Of a stretch of DNA of 40,755 nt, positions 39,928 to 40,755 are shown piece after piece. Source of the stretch: Rhodospirillales bacterium Ga0074136 (GTDB lineage Bacteria > Pseudomonadota > Alphaproteobacteria > Acetobacterales > Acetobacteraceae); NCBI GenBank assembly GCA_001464375.1, contig LNEW01000062.1:1-40755 (forward strand), written 5' to 3'. Position 1 is the first letter of the stretch. Every line of letters begins with the position of its first letter. Below the pieces are notes generated by a model, which worked only from the letters and a program-made list of their open reading frames with translations, was not told the DNA's origin and made no database searches. A program made the translations under genes and the position numbers.

Positions 39928-40755
39928 ATGACCGCCATCAAGGGACTTGTCGTCTGCCCGCAGCCGCGCGCCGCCGATGCCGGCGCGGCGGTGCTGCGCC
40001 GCGGCGGCACCGCCTTCGACGCCGCGCTGGCCGCCGCCTTCTGCCAGATGGTGCAGGACCCGTTCATGTGCGGCATCGGCGGCATGGGCACGCTGCAGTA
40101 CTTCGACGCACGCTCCGGCCGGCACGGCATGATCGACTTCCACACCCGCGCCGGTGCCAAGGTCTCGCCCGGGATGTGGGCCGCCGACAGCCAGGGGCGG
40201 TCGGAGATCTCCGGCTACGCGCTGTTCGACGACCATCGCGCCGAGCTCGGCTACCGCGCCATCATGACGCCCGGCACCATCGCCGGCTTCGCGCGCTTCC
40301 ACGAAACGCTGTGCACGATGGACTGGGCCGACCTGCTCGCGCCCGCCATCGCCATGGCGCGCGACGGCATGGTGGTGACGCCCTTCTTCCGCGAATTCCT
40401 GACGCGCCGCCCGCAGCCCGGCCTGCCGACCGGGACGCGCCGCGCCTCCACCACCCCCGCCTGCGCCGCGCTGTACCTTACCGCGCAGGGCGAACCGCAC
40501 GAGGTGGGCGAGACCATCCGCCACACCGAGATGGCCGCGACGCTGGAACGCATCGCCGCCGGCGGCGCCGCGGAATTCTACACCGGCGAAACAGCCGGCC
40601 GCATCGCCGCGGATTTCGAACGCAACGGCGCCTTCGTCACCGCCGCGGACCTCGCCAGCTATCGCGTGGTGGAAGGTGCGCCCGTGCTGGGCACCTACCG
40701 CGGCTACACCATCGCCTCGAACCCGCCGCCGGGCTCGGGCGCGGTGCTGATCGCC
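39928..40755 (+). CDS. gamma-glutamyltransferase family protein, partial, 3' end outside window
   Basis: The first 276 codons of an Ntn-hydrolase of the gamma-glutamyltranspeptidase family are present. Seen are 'AADAGAAVLRRGGTAFDAALAAAF', 'FMCGIGGMGTLQYFDA', 'RAIMTPGTIAGFARFHE', 'WADLLAPAIAMARDGM' and 'LASYRVVEGAPVLGTYRGY', then 'SNPPPGSGAV' at the edge. The autocleavage Thr of the small subunit lies beyond the window. There is no signal peptide, unlike periplasmic GGT, so it is probably cytoplasmic. Family members split gamma-glutamyl bonds or other amides (acylases). It follows the GMC gene by 14 bases and sits downstream of a peptide-type ABC importer. Confidence 0.85.
   Translation, partial: MTAIKGLVVCPQPRAADAGAAVLRRGGTAFDAALAAAFCQMVQDPFMCGIGGMGTLQYFDARSGRHGMIDFHTRAGAKVSPGMWAADSQGRSEISGYALFDDHRAELGYRAIMTPGTIAGFARFHETLCTMDWADLLAPAIAMARDGMVVTPFFREFLTRRPQPGLPTGTRRASTTPACAALYLTAQGEPHEVGETIRHTEMAATLERIAAGGAAEFYTGETAGRIAADFERNGAFVTAADLASYRVVEGAPVLGTYRGYTIASNPPPGSGAVLIA

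Overview
The window is very GC-rich, densely packed DNA with strong G/C bias at third codon positions. Gene starts often overlap the preceding stop by four bases (ATGA). Several orphan Bug-type solute receptors with twin-arginine leaders, acyl-CoA catabolism, a P1B-5 metal ATPase and an exopolysaccharide locus together suggest a free-living or host/plant-associated alphaproteobacterium. A Roseomonas-like member of the Acetobacteraceae (Rhodospirillales) is most likely; this is inference from gene content, since no rRNA or tRNA gene is present. No insertion sequence, phage gene, CRISPR array or RNA gene was seen.

Layout. (1) 1-2922, minus strand: SDR dehydrogenase, carboxymuconolactone-decarboxylase-like protein, a Bug receptor with a 3' frameshift, then an AtzG/AtzE-like amidase pair whose AtzE runs off the left edge. 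(2) 3081-12383: surface glycan locus, with a membrane-anchored GT2, a DUF6311-like membrane protein, a phosphoglycosyl transferase, and a tightly overlapping flippase plus four glycosyltransferases. (3) 12451-15050: DUF35 protein, SCP2-type thiolase and Bug receptor. (4) 15047-18591: LLM flavin oxidoreductase and Nudix hydrolase (minus), divergent from an AMP-forming acyl-CoA ligase (plus). (5) 27873 down to 18588, minus strand: MFS transporter, MBL hydrolase, NDP-forming acyl-CoA ligase, Bug receptor, crotonase, alpha-methylacyl-CoA racemase, acyl-CoA dehydrogenase, Bug receptor. (6) 28030-31824: P1B-5 ATPase with a C-terminal hemerythrin domain, dienelactone hydrolase, GST. (7) 31859-38102: creatininase-family amidohydrolase and peptide-type binding protein (minus), divergent from two permeases and two ATPases (plus). 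(8) 38109-40755: a remnant of a Bug gene, a GMC oxidoreductase, and a gamma-glutamyltransferase-like protein open at the right edge.

How they work together. Regions 3-5 hold the parts of a complete acyl-CoA degradation route: two different ligases, a 2-methylacyl-CoA racemase with all three catalytic residues, a dehydrogenase, a crotonase that has lost one catalytic glutamate, and a thiolase/DUF35 pair. Three intact Bug receptors lie among them. The set looks like a pathway for a methyl-branched or alicyclic acid whose identity is unknown. Region 7 is an ABC importer for a peptide-like or opine-like compound, with amide-cleaving enzymes at both ends. No transcription factor is encoded anywhere in the window.

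The most notable observations are: the catabolic block with its altered crotonase; the recurring promoter-like motif that splits it into several transcription units; the frameshifted and the remnant Bug genes; the hemerythrin-fused metal ATPase; and a DUF35 protein that lacks its zinc-finger cysteines.
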